Origin: Bog-473 sp963840435
GTDB lineage: Bacteria; Actinomycetota; Acidimicrobiia; Acidimicrobiales; RAAP-2
DNA length: 64,000 bases
Reading direction: 5' to 3'
NCBI GenBank assembly: GCA_963840435.1
Contig: CAWIYY010000017.1
Span: 1 to 64,000 of the forward strand
Shown: one piece after another, positions 53,833 through 62,555 of the stretch
How positions within the stretch are numbered: the first letter of the stretch is position 1
How the letters are laid out: the number at the start of each line of letters is the position of its first letter
Position numbers and translations under genes: made by a program
The notes under the pieces: generated by a model
What the model saw: the letters and a program-made list of their open reading frames with translations, nothing else
The model's database searches: none
Told to the model about the DNA's origin: nothing

Positions 53833-54495
53833 ATGAGGGTGCTCGTAGCGGAAGACCATGAACGCCTGGCCCGGTCAGTCGCAGCTGGGCTGCGCCGCTA
53901 CGGGATGACAGTGGACGTCTCGCTCGATGGCGACGACGCCCTCGCCCGCCTGGACGCCAACCGCTACGACGTAGTGATCTTGGACCGGGATCTGCCTGGC
54001 ACTGACGGTGATGCCATCTGCCGGAGCATCGTGGCTCAACGCTCCGAGAGCCGGGTCCTCATGCTGACCGCCGCCGGCTCCGTGAAGGACCGCGTCGAAG
54101 GGCTTGGCCTGGGCGCAGACGACTATCTGCCCAAGCCATTCGACTTCAGCGAGATGGTGGCCCGGGTGCAGGCTTTGGGGCGGCGACCCGGGGCTCCCCA
54201 AACGGGCCGTTTGGGCTTTGGCGACCTCGAACTTGATCCGATCAAGCGGGTGGCCACCCGAGACGGGAGAACGCTTGCCCTTCGACCCAAGGAGTTCGCG
54301 GTCCTCGAATGCCTGCTTGTCGCCGAGGGCAAACCTGTTTCGGCAGAGGAGCTACTGGAACGAGTTTGGGACTCCATGACCGACCAGTTCACGACGACCG
54401 TCAAGGCAACCGTCAATCGGTTGCGGGCCAAGCTCGGAGAACCGTCGATTATCGATACCGTCCGCGACAGCGGCTACCGCATCGGAGGATCATGA
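53833..54495 (+). CDS. OmpR/PhoB-type response regulator
   Basis: 220 aa with AGGAGAAA before the ATG. Receiver: MRVLVAEDHERLARSVAAGL, phospho-Asp in YDVVILDRDLPGTDG, Lys in GADDYLPKPFDFSEMVARV. The winged-helix domain ends IDTVRDSGYRIGGS, as in OmpR proteins. Its stop overlaps the histidine-kinase ATG (ATGA). Divergent orientation from the lipoprotein/ABC cluster across the palindrome suggests that it controls that cluster. Confidence 0.94.
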   Translation: MRVLVAEDHERLARSVAAGLRRYGMTVDVSLDGDDALARLDANRYDVVILDRDLPGTDGDAICRSIVAQRSESRVLMLTAAGSVKDRVEGLGLGADDYLPKPFDFSEMVARVQALGRRPGAPQTGRLGFGDLELDPIKRVATRDGRTLALRPKEFAVLECLLVAEGKPVSAEELLERVWDSMTDQFTTTVKATVNRLRAKLGEPSIIDTVRDSGYRIGGS

Positions 54496-55969
54496 TGCCC
54501 ATCTCTCGTCCTGGGGTCAGACGGCCCACATGGCTGCACGCGCCAAGGCGAACCGCCCGGCTCCGCCTCACCGCTCTCTATGGTGGGCTCTTCCTGATCT
54601 CCGGCGCCGCGTTGGTTGCCGCCACCTACCTCCTCTTCGAGCGGGCGACCGCATTCACAAAGCCAGCGTTGCCCCAGATCCCCCGCGCGCCTTCCCTCCA
54701 GGATCTCGAGAACCTCCCGCTCCAAAAGGCGTACGCGGCGGTGGCAAACGACCAAGGTCAAGTGGTCCATATCCTGAATCTGCTTGGACAACCTGCAGGA
54801 GTGGGTCCCCTGGCGTCGACCGGTCACCCGTTCGGCGGCTCCGGGCCCGCCGCCTCCTTTGGAATCTGGCCTGGAGCAGGACCAGCATCACCTGGCGCAG
54901 GCCACCAGTCACCTGGTACAGGCGGTGCACCAACTGACCCAGGCAAGCTCAATCCAAGCCGCACAGCGCGCAAGCGACTCGCACGAGCTGCTCGTGAACT
55001 CGGCCATCGCGCTCGGCATCGTCGCGCGTGCTCGCGCTCCTCGCCGGATGGCTCGTCGCAGGCAGAATGCTGCGACCCATCCGAACCATCACCCGCACTG
55101 CCCGTAGGATCTCCTCGACAAGCCTTCACGAGCGTCTGGCGCTCGCCGGTCCTCAGGACGAGCTCAAGGAACTCGGCGACACTCTCGATGGCCTCTTCGC
55201 TCGACTCGAAAGTGCCTTTGAGGCCCAACAACACTTCGTTGCCAACGCCTCCCATGAACTGCGCACCCCACTTACCGCCGAGCGCAATCTCCTCCAGGTT
55301 GCGCTCGACGATCCGGACACGAGCAACGCCGAATGGCGCTCCACCGCAGAAGAGGTGCTTGTCTCCAACGACGAACAAGCGCATCTGATCGATGCCCTGC
55401 TTACTCTCGCCAGCAGCGAAGGTGGTCTGGGTGAACGCGAGCGGGTCGACCTCGCGCCCATGGTGGAGGCGACCCTTGCTGGTCTTCAGCCGGAGATCAA
55501 GCGACTCGAGATCCACGTCGATGAGGCGACGGCACCGTCGCCACTCGATGGAGACTCCGTGTTGGTCGAGCGGCTCGTCCTCAACCTGCTCACCAATGCC
55601 GTGCGCCACAACATCGTCGGAGGCGATATGGAGGTCATGACTGGCGTGACTGAAGACCGGGCATTCTTGTCTGTGGCCAACACAGGCCCAGTGATTCCTT
55701 CTGCCCAAGTTGAACGCCTCTTCCAACCGTTCCAACGGCTTAATCCGCGCCGTGCGGTCAACAAGGACGGCCACGGACTCGGCCTCTCCATCGTCCGTGC
55801 AATCGCCTCTGCACATGGCGCCTCCATTACGGCCGATCCGCTGCCAGATGGCGGCCTGTCGGTCCGGGTGAATTTCCCGTTGCACACGATCGCTGGGCGA
55901 TCACCACAAAGAGACGGATACATCGCGGAGAAAGAGCTCGCTGCGTCGAGCGGGGTGTCGACAGACTGA
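54492..55969 (+). pseudogene. Histidine kinase gene with two apparent frameshifts
   Basis: ATG 54492 begins a frame with a first helix (LTALYGGLFLISGAALVAAT) and part of a sensor domain. The sensor continues in a second frame (LEQDQHHLAQATSHLVQAVH ... HELLVNSAIALGIVA) from near 54840, and the kinase core is in a third frame from 55028: LLAGWLVAGRMLRPIRTI, HAMP, NASHELRTPLTAERNLL (phospho-His), LLTNAVRHN and DGHGLGLSIVRAIAS. Removing one base near 54840-54850 and one near 55025-55028 gives a continuous 491-aa kinase. It pairs with the response regulator at 53833. As given it is broken twice. Confidence 0.8.
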
Positions 55970-56218
55970 GGTCCACGAACCATTGAGGATTCTGATCAAG
56001 GCAACCGCCATAGGTATTGCAGGGCGGCGCCACCAGGCCACCGCGTCGCCCGCCCTGAGGCGCAAAGGTCCAAAATGACCTGGTCGGTCTCAGCGAACGC
56101 GTAAATCGGGCCTCCGCGACATTGCAATACTGGTCGAAGCGTCTCGTGCAGTGGACGGAAAGCCGGACCAGCGTTGTTGCGTTCGGACTGTGGTCGAGGA
56201 TTGGGGCAATCCAGCAGT

Positions 56219-57397
56219 TCAGCCGCGTGACCGCTGATCCACAGATCTTGATTGTCTCTCAGGAGGGTGCGATTCCCCCGTTTGTTGTCTGCCAGGGTCC
56301 GGTGCCGCGGCGGGTAGTTGCACCGTGACGCAGAGCCCGCCAGCAACCCGGGAAGTGAGACGAAGGTTTCCGTCGTGTGCTCGGGTGATGCTTTCGACGA
56401 TCGCCAGGCCGAGGCCGACGCCTGCGTCGTCGGTGCGTGTGCGTGTGCGTCTGCCGCCCCGCTGAAACGGCTCGATGAGCGTCGAAACCATTTTCGGAGT
56501 GATCTGCTCGCCGGTGTTCTCGACAGTGAGCATGACAGTCTTGGCTTGAATGCTGGTTGTGATCCACACGGCGCCCTGTTCAGGCAGGTTGTGGACGATC
56601 GCGTTGTGTAGGAGGTTTGTAGTCAGTTGCAGCAGGAGGGTGGGTGAGCCGATGGTAGGGGTCACGTCGCCCGACCTCTCGATCGTGACGCCATGCTTTT
56701 CTGCGAAGGGAAGGAGCGTTTCGGTGGCTTCTTCGGCTAGGAGGGACAGGTCGACGTGTTCGGGGATGAAGGAGCGTTGGTCAGCGCGGCTGAGTAGAAG
56801 CAATGCTTCGGTAAGGTCAATTGCTCGGGCGTTGACAGCTCGAAGGCGTTCATCGAGGTCGCCGGTGTTACGGTCCGGATCATCGCGGGCCACGTCGAGA
56901 AGCGACTGCGTGATTGCGAGTGGGGTGCGCAGTTCGTGAGAAGCGTTGGCCGCGAATCTCTGCTGCTCGGCGCTTTGTGCCTCGAGTCGGGAGAGCATGG
57001 TGTCGAAGGCGTCGGCGAGTTCGCGGAACTCATCTCGGCGGCCCGGAAGCCGGATCCGGTGGGAGAGCGATCCGGTCGCGGCCGTGCTGGTTGCGTCGGT
57101 GATGCGAGTGAGGGGGGCGAGCATCCGACCGGCGAGCAGCCACCCGACGAGGAGACCGAATACCAGAAGGAATACCCCCAAGATGGTCGCGGCCGGAGCG
57201 AAATCCCGCAAGAGACCGCCACGGCCGGGCGATACGAAGACTGACGTGCCGTGGACGAGGACCGTCTCACCCCTGGGCACGTATCGCAGCAGGAACACCC
57301 ACACGGCGCCGAGCAGCAAGCCGCCAGCGATCATGAGGAAGCCGGCGTAGCTGAGGGTGAGTTTGAGGCGAACGCTCAATCCAGGGGCTCTATCCAA
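56219..57397 (-). CDS. vanS: VanS-like sensor histidine kinase
   Basis: 392 aa from TTG 57397, preceded by AAGGGAGAA and overlapping the vanR stop by 8 bases. One membrane helix (LTLSYAGFLMIAGGLLLGAV) precedes a short extracytoplasmic loop with RYVPRGETV, then a second helix (ILGVFLLVFGLLVGWLLAG). HAMP, RFAANASHELRTPLAITQSL (phospho-His) and GVGLGLAIVESITRAHDG follow. It resembles Streptomyces-type VanS, which detects glycopeptide antibiotics or cell-wall stress and controls VanR phosphorylation. The adjacent divergent vanHAX genes support that name. Confidence 0.85.
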   Translation of the reverse strand: MDRAPGLSVRLKLTLSYAGFLMIAGGLLLGAVWVFLLRYVPRGETVLVHGTSVFVSPGRGGLLRDFAPAATILGVFLLVFGLLVGWLLAGRMLAPLTRITDATSTAATGSLSHRIRLPGRRDEFRELADAFDTMLSRLEAQSAEQQRFAANASHELRTPLAITQSLLDVARDDPDRNTGDLDERLRAVNARAIDLTEALLLLSRADQRSFIPEHVDLSLLAEEATETLLPFAEKHGVTIERSGDVTPTIGSPTLLLQLTTNLLHNAIVHNLPEQGAVWITTSIQAKTVMLTVENTGEQITPKMVSTLIEPFQRGGRRTRTRTDDAGVGLGLAIVESITRAHDGNLRLTSRVAGGLCVTVQLPAAAPDPGRQQTGESHPPERQSRSVDQRSRG

Positions 57398-58085
57398 GAT
57401 CTTCTCCCTTGTGCCCGGGATCTGAATCGGTGTTGATGCGGTAACCGACGCCGGCCACAGTGGCGATGATCCAGGGTTCGCCGAGGCGCTTGCGCAGTGC
57501 TGAGACGGTGATGCGTACGGCGTTGGTGAACGGGTTGGCGTTCTCGTCCCACGCCCGGTCCAGGAGTTCTTCGGCGCTGACGAGACCGCCTTCGGCGGCA
57601 ACGAGGACTTCGAGCACGGCGAACTGTTTGCGGGTGAGCGCGACGTATCGGCCGTCGCGGTAGACCTCGCGGCGGAACGGATCCAGACGCAGACCTGCGA
57701 TCTCGCGGATCGGTGGCCTGTTATGGGCTCGCCGGCGGTCGAGTGCTCTGAGGCGGAGCACGAGCTCTCGGAGTTCGAACGGCTTGGTGAGGTAGTCGTC
57801 GGCACCGAGCGCGAACCCGGAGGCCTTGTCGTCCAGCCGGTCGGCAGCGGTGAGCATGAGGATGGGCATGCCACTCCCGGACGCGACGATTCGTGCGGCG
57901 ACCTGGTCCCCAGAAGGCCCGGGGATGTCGCGGTCGAGGACGGCGATGTCGTAGGGGTAAATGCGCAGCAGTTCGAGCGCGGTCTCGCCGTCACCTGCGA
58001 CGTCAGCGGCGATCGCTTGGAGGCGTAGGCCATCGCGGATGGCTTCCGCCATGAATGGCTCGTCTTCGACGATCAGCACACGCAC
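57390..58085 (-). CDS. vanR: VanR-like OmpR-family response regulator
   Basis: 231 aa. The receiver has VLIVEDEPFMAEAIRDGLRL, phospho-Asp in YDIAVLDRDIPGPSGDQ, and the Lys in GADDYLTKPFELRELVLRLR. The DNA-binding domain ends FTNAVRITVSALRKRLGEPW then IIATVAGVGYRINT. The whole resembles the VanR of Streptomyces glycopeptide-resistance clusters. Its start is 90 bases from that of vanH, on the opposite strand, so it can bind between them. In G+C content it resembles the rest of the window (about 68%), unlike vanHAX. Confidence 0.88.
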   Translation of the reverse strand: MRVLIVEDEPFMAEAIRDGLRLQAIAADVAGDGETALELLRIYPYDIAVLDRDIPGPSGDQVAARIVASGSGMPILMLTAADRLDDKASGFALGADDYLTKPFELRELVLRLRALDRRRAHNRPPIREIAGLRLDPFRREVYRDGRYVALTRKQFAVLEVLVAAEGGLVSAEELLDRAWDENANPFTNAVRITVSALRKRLGEPWIIATVAGVGYRINTDSDPGHKGEDLG

Positions 58086-58175
58086 ATTCAGATCATGCTA
58101 CGTCGCGGGCACCTATCGTCGGCGTATTGAAAATCCGTTACGTGCTGGCAACATCATGCTGGCTTGACTAAGTGG

Positions 58176-59223
58176 GTGTCCCGATCGCTGACCTCCACGT
58201 CCTCCTCGGCCACATCCCATGACCATGGTGCGCCTGCCAAACCAGATAGCGCCGTCCGAAAATACGGAATCGCCATCTATGGGTGCGGGCAGGACGAAGC
58301 CGTTCTGTTTCGAGAAATGGCGCCTCGCTTCGGCGTTCTGCCGACTTTCACCAACGCAGCTGTGTCTGAGGCCAATCTTGAACTGGCATTGGGGAATCGA
58401 TGCATCAGCGTCGGCCACAAATCCCGAATCTCAAAGTCCACTCTTCTTGCGCTCAGCAGAGCCGGCGTGGAGTACATCTCCACGAGAAGCGTTGGATTCG
58501 ACCATATCGACGTGGAATACGCGAAGACCCTCGGAATTTCCGTCGAGCCGGTCTCCTATTCGCCTGACGGCGTCGCCGACTACACGGTGATGTTGATGCT
58601 GATGGCTGTGCGCGATGCCAAATCGACCGTCAGCCGCGTGCAGGCTCATGACTACCGATTGAACTACGCGCGTGGGAGAGAACTCCGCGACATGACCGTC
58701 GGCGTCATCGGAACAGGACGCATCGGCACTGCAGTGATAGACAGGCTGCGGGGTTTTGGCTGCCGTGTGCTGGCTTATGACCGTTGTCCCAAGACCTCTG
58801 CCGAGTACGTGCCTCTGGACGCGTTGTTGGAGCAGAGCGATGTTGTGACGCTCCATACACCGCTGAGCGCGAACACACGCCACCTCTTGAATCGTCAGAC
58901 GCATCGAGCAGTTGCGACGCGGCGCCTTCATTATCAATACAGGACGCGGTGCACTTCTCGATACCGAGGCTCTCCTTTCAGCCTTGGAATGCGGCCGACT
59001 AGGCGGCGCAGCCTTGGATGTTCTCGAAGGTGAAGAAGGAGTCTTCTACTCCAACCACAGCCAGAAGCCCATTGAGAATCAACTGTGGTCGCGGTTACAG
59101 GAGCTACCCAATGTGCTGATTACTCCGCATACCGCCTACTACACCGATCATGCCTTGAGCGACACGGTCGAAGACACTCTCATCAATTGCTTGCAATTCT
59201 TGAAGGAAGATCGGCATGGATAG
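58176..59223 (+). pseudogene. vanH: VanH-like D-lactate dehydrogenase, one apparent frameshift
   Basis: From GTG 58176 (TTG 58164 is an alternative) the frame runs through VGHKSRISKSTLLALSRAGV, GVIGTGRIGTAVIDRLRGFG (NAD site) and ends wrongly after LLNRQ. Removing one base near 58899 gives NRQRIEQLRRGAFIINTGRG and continues in the frame to 59223, with LDVLEGEEGVFY and LITPHTAYYTDHAL (catalytic Arg, Glu and His). It would reduce pyruvate to D-lactate for D-Ala-D-Lac peptidoglycan precursors. Product 348 aa if repaired. The stop overlaps the vanA start by 8 bases. Confidence 0.85.
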
Positions 59224-60280
59224 GTTGAGAGTCGCAATCCTCTTCGGGGGCTGTTCCGAAGAACATCACGTCTCAGTCAAATCTGCGCAAGAGGTCGCGA
59301 AACACCTCGATCTCGAAAAGTATGAACCGTTCTACGTGGGCATCACGAAAAGAGGTGCCTGGGAGCTTTGTGACGGTCCTGTCGCAAACTGGGAAGAGGG
59401 CCGTTGCCGTCCGACATTGCTGTCACCCGACAGAAACGTGCATGGATTGCTTGTCCTGGAGTCATCGTACGGGGATTGCTTGTTCTGGACACAATACGAA
59501 ACGATCCGTTTGGACCTGGTATTTCCCGTGCTGCACGGCAAACAGGGCGAGGACGGGGCGATCCAGGGTTTGTTGGAGCTTTCTGGTATCCCGTACGTAG
59601 GTTGCGATGTGCAGAGTTCTGCTCTGTGTATGGACAAGTCCCTGACCTACATGGTCGCGCGAAGCGCTGGGATTGCCACGCCGAAATTCTGGATCATCAC
59701 ACCGAACGTAGATGTTGATCCCGAACAGCTCACGTACCCAGTCTTTGTAAAGCCGACTCGTTCGGGGTCATCCTTCGGCGTCAGCAAGGTGTCGCGAAAG
59801 GAAGAACTGTTGAGTGCGGTGGAAGCTGCAAGAGAGTACGACTCGAAGGTATTGATCGAAGAGGCCATCGTCGGGAGCGAGGTCGGATGCGCAGTACTTG
59901 GAAGCGACGCGGATGTGACGGTCGGCGAACCCGATCGCGTCTCCCTCTCTCATGGGTTCTTCAGAATACATCAGGAGGATCAGCCCGAGAGCGGTTCTGA
60001 CAACGCAACATTCATCGTTCCCGCCGATATTTCGGCAGAGGCACGTGAGCTGGTTCAAGTGACAGCAACGACGCTCTATCGCACCTTGGGATGCAGGGGA
60101 CTAGCGCGAGTGGACATGTTCCTCAAGGAGGATGGAACGGTCGTCCTGAACGAGGTGAACACGTTGCCCGGTCTGACCTCATACAGCCGATATCCGCGAA
60201 TGATGGCAGCAGCAGGACTGTCGCTTGCCGAAGTGATCGACCGGATCGCGTCGTTGGCAGCGCTGGAAAGAGACCGATGA
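59216..60280 (+). CDS. vanA: D-alanine--D-lactate ligase (VanA type)
   Basis: 354 aa. ATP-grasp ligase with the start VAILFGGCSEEHHVSVKSAQ, IPYVGCDVQSSALCMDKSLT, YPVFVKPTRSGSSFGVSKVS and the end VLNEVNTLPGLTSYSRYPRM. The omega-loop FRIHQEDQPESGSDN contains the His that marks D-lactate rather than D-alanine as acceptor, and EVGCAVLG is present. It makes the depsipeptide that replaces D-Ala-D-Ala and prevents glycopeptide binding. It overlaps vanH and vanX at each end (8 and 4 bases). G+C about 52% in lines counted. Confidence 0.95.
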   Translation: MDRLRVAILFGGCSEEHHVSVKSAQEVAKHLDLEKYEPFYVGITKRGAWELCDGPVANWEEGRCRPTLLSPDRNVHGLLVLESSYGDCLFWTQYETIRLDLVFPVLHGKQGEDGAIQGLLELSGIPYVGCDVQSSALCMDKSLTYMVARSAGIATPKFWIITPNVDVDPEQLTYPVFVKPTRSGSSFGVSKVSRKEELLSAVEAAREYDSKVLIEEAIVGSEVGCAVLGSDADVTVGEPDRVSLSHGFFRIHQEDQPESGSDNATFIVPADISAEARELVQVTATTLYRTLGCRGLARVDMFLKEDGTVVLNEVNTLPGLTSYSRYPRMMAAAGLSLAEVIDRIASLAALERDR

Positions 60281-60909
60281 ATCGCGATTTCGTCTTTGTC
60301 GACGAGGCTGTCCCCGGGATCCGCTGGGATGCCAAGTACGCCACCTGGGATAACTTCACGGGCAAGCCGGTGGACGGATATCTGGTAAATCGAATCGTCG
60401 GTACGATGTCTCTGTCCGCAGCTCTTCAGTCGGCGCAACAAGTAGCAACATCCCTCGGCTTCGGCTTGCTTCTCTGGGATGGCTATCGTCCTCAACGCGC
60501 CGTCGATTGTTTTCTGCGGTGGTCGACACAGCCGGAAGATGGACGAAAGAAAGAGCGACACTATCCGAATATCGAAAGACCCGAGATATGCGAAAGGGGA
60601 TATGTGGCCGCTAAATCAGGCCACAGTCGAGGCAGCACCGTCGACTTGACCTTGTTTCATTTGGCCACCGGTGAACTTGCTCCAATGGGCGGTGACCATG
60701 ACCTGATGGATCCAATCTCACACCACGGAGCCAGAGCAATCGCGCCAGACGAAGCAAGAAACCGTCAATGCCTTTGTTCCATTATGGAGGATTGCGGCTT
60801 CAAATCCTACGATTGCGAGTGGTGGCATTACACGTTGAAAGACGAACCTTACCCAGACACCTATTTTGATTTTCCCATCGGCGTGACGCGTGCGCTGTTC
60901 GGCGTATGA
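60277..60909 (+). CDS. vanX: D-alanyl-D-alanine dipeptidase (VanX)
   Basis: 210 aa, usual VanX length. The zinc site is present: SGHSRGSTVDLTLFH gives His and Asp ligands, and YDCEWWHYTLKD gives the catalytic Glu and the third His. RIVGTMSLSAALQSAQQVAT and the opening VFVDEAVPGIRWDAKYATWD also match. It hydrolyses D-Ala-D-Ala so that only D-Ala-D-Lac precursors remain. Its ATG overlaps the vanA stop (ATGA). No vanY, vanZ or vanK-like gene follows in the window. Confidence 0.95.
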   Translation: MNRDFVFVDEAVPGIRWDAKYATWDNFTGKPVDGYLVNRIVGTMSLSAALQSAQQVATSLGFGLLLWDGYRPQRAVDCFLRWSTQPEDGRKKERHYPNIERPEICERGYVAAKSGHSRGSTVDLTLFHLATGELAPMGGDHDLMDPISHHGARAIAPDEARNRQCLCSIMEDCGFKSYDCEWWHYTLKDEPYPDTYFDFPIGVTRALFGV

Positions 60910-61234
60910 GCTGACGACCCATCTTGGGCGATGAGCTGGTTCAGTGCGATCTCAGCAGGAGAAGCTTCTCGGATTCTGTCCGGTGCCGGCGCCGCCAGGT
61001 CTCGCCCGCCTCGACGCTGCGACCTCTCCAGCCGGCGCCCCGTTCCTGTCACCTCCGGTGACAGCATCGACCGTCAACTCCGCCAGCGGAACCCGGTGAG
61101 CAGCACTGCAATGCCCTGTCGAGTTGTCAACCCCTCTTTTCGTGGACCTCCGCTTCACACGTTGGAACCCCCAGAGTCGGCTCCAGTAACATTCGACTAG
61201 CTCTGGCAAGGACAAACGACTGAGGGAGCCCCGA
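60910..61234. other. Intergenic region after vanX, 325 bases
   Basis: No gene supported on either strand. Base composition changes back toward high G+C here. The end of the van unit and the promoter for the epimerase gene should lie in it; I could not identify a hairpin or a -35/-10 pair. Confidence 0.4.
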
Positions 61235-62239
61235 ATGCGAGCCGCTAGGCCTAGCTCAGGCAGCGACGCCAGGCCACTTCTGCCTCCGCCCAAAAACGTG
61301 GTGGTTATGGGCGGGACGGGATTCCTGGGTGCCGAAGTCACGAGGGCTTACCTGCGTGCCGGCTCGCACGTCACGGCCGTTGCCCGTCACCGCACCCCTG
61401 CACCTCGTCGAGAGCTGCTTACCGACGCATCGCTTACCCTCGGTGAAGTTGAAGATCCGTTTTTCCTCGAGCCGCTGCTCGACGATGCCGACCACGTGGT
61501 GTTCGCGGTGGGCTGTCCCCTGCCAGCCGAGTCCACCAGCACGCCGATCGAAACCGTTTTCAAGACGCTCCCCGGCTTGATCGCCGTCCTGGAAGGTCTG
61601 CGATCCCGACCGGGCACAAGGTTCACGTTTTTTTCCTCTGGCGGCACCGTCTACGGCAACCCGACGAAGCTACCTGTTCAAGAGGCTGCGCCGACTGATC
61701 CAATTACGCCCTACGGAATCATGAAGCTCGCTGCCGAGAAGTACATTTCTATGTACGACGATCTCTACGGAATACCAACGTGCGCTCTCCGCATCTCGAA
61801 TGCCTACGGTCCTCTTCAGCCAACAGAACGAGGACAAGGTGTGGTTGCTGCCTTCCTGGCTGCAGCCCAAGCGCACAATCCGGTTCGAATCTTTGGTGAC
61901 GGTTCCATAGTTCGCGACTACGTCTTTGTAAGGGACGTCGCTGAGGCGGTCGTCGATCTGAGTCGACTCTCTTCTGTGCCACGGGTTGTGAACGTGGGAG
62001 CGGGTTGCGGACACAGCATCAACGACGTACTCAATCTCGTCGAGACCGTGACAGGCAGGGCATTGTCAGTCGAACGCATTCCGCAAAGGAAGTTGGACGT
62101 GCGCAACGTCGTTCTCGACGTTGCGCTCCTGTCGACGTTGCTGGACTGGAGGCCCCGGTCGCTCGAGGAAGGACTCGTGTCAACCTGGGAAACAATGGTC
62201 GAAGCCCCTGAGGTCGCGAGCCAGCAGCCCATCACCTGA
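61235..62239 (+). CDS. NAD-dependent nucleotide-sugar epimerase/dehydratase
   Basis: 334 aa. Extended SDR: VVVMGGTGFLGAEVTRAYLR at the cofactor site, FTFFSSGGTVYGNPTKLP for the catalytic Ser, and the Tyr-Lys pair in TPYGIMKLAAEKYISMYDDL. The substrate-binding region RISNAYGPLQPTERGQGVVA and IFGDGSIVRDYVFVRDVAEA follow. It resembles UDP-glucose 4-epimerase/GalE-type enzymes that supply sugars for cell-surface polymers. It lies after the van cluster and is convergent with a glycosyltransferase gene, with which it may share a pathway. Confidence 0.9.
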   Translation: MRAARPSSGSDARPLLPPPKNVVVMGGTGFLGAEVTRAYLRAGSHVTAVARHRTPAPRRELLTDASLTLGEVEDPFFLEPLLDDADHVVFAVGCPLPAESTSTPIETVFKTLPGLIAVLEGLRSRPGTRFTFFSSGGTVYGNPTKLPVQEAAPTDPITPYGIMKLAAEKYISMYDDLYGIPTCALRISNAYGPLQPTERGQGVVAAFLAAAQAHNPVRIFGDGSIVRDYVFVRDVAEAVVDLSRLSSVPRVVNVGAGCGHSINDVLNLVETVTGRALSVERIPQRKLDVRNVVLDVALLSTLLDWRPRSLEEGLVSTWETMVEAPEVASQQPIT

Positions 62240-62555
62240 TTATCGAGCGCCCTCATGCGTTCTTCGGCGACCGTGCAGACGCCATTTGGGTTCATTGGAC
62301 TCACTGCCGGTGTGCCACCCGCTGCCTGGGGGTTGTCCGAAGTTCGGGGCAAGTTCTCCCCGCCGCCTATGGCGAGTTGCCAGGATCGAGCGACTGACTA
62401 CTAGTTCCGGCTTCTTCAGATCTCCAGCCAGATCATGGGCTGCCGCCGGGCCAAGAGAGTACCGGCGGTGTCATCGAACGGGAAGAAGAACGTGTCAGTT
62501 CGTGTTCTTGGCGCTCTCTATCTCGTTGCAGTGGTCCCGGCGTTCATAGCCCGTC
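62240..62555. other. Intergenic region between convergent genes, 316 bases
   Basis: Nothing supported. Short open frames here lack start context or recognisable domains, and no strong terminator hairpin was found. Confidence 0.35.

Noticed and set aside
58092..58160. ATCATGCT at 58092-58099 and again at 58153-58160 between vanR and vanH
   Set aside because: An 8-bp direct repeat 61 bases apart is easily chance, and I could not match it to a known VanR site.
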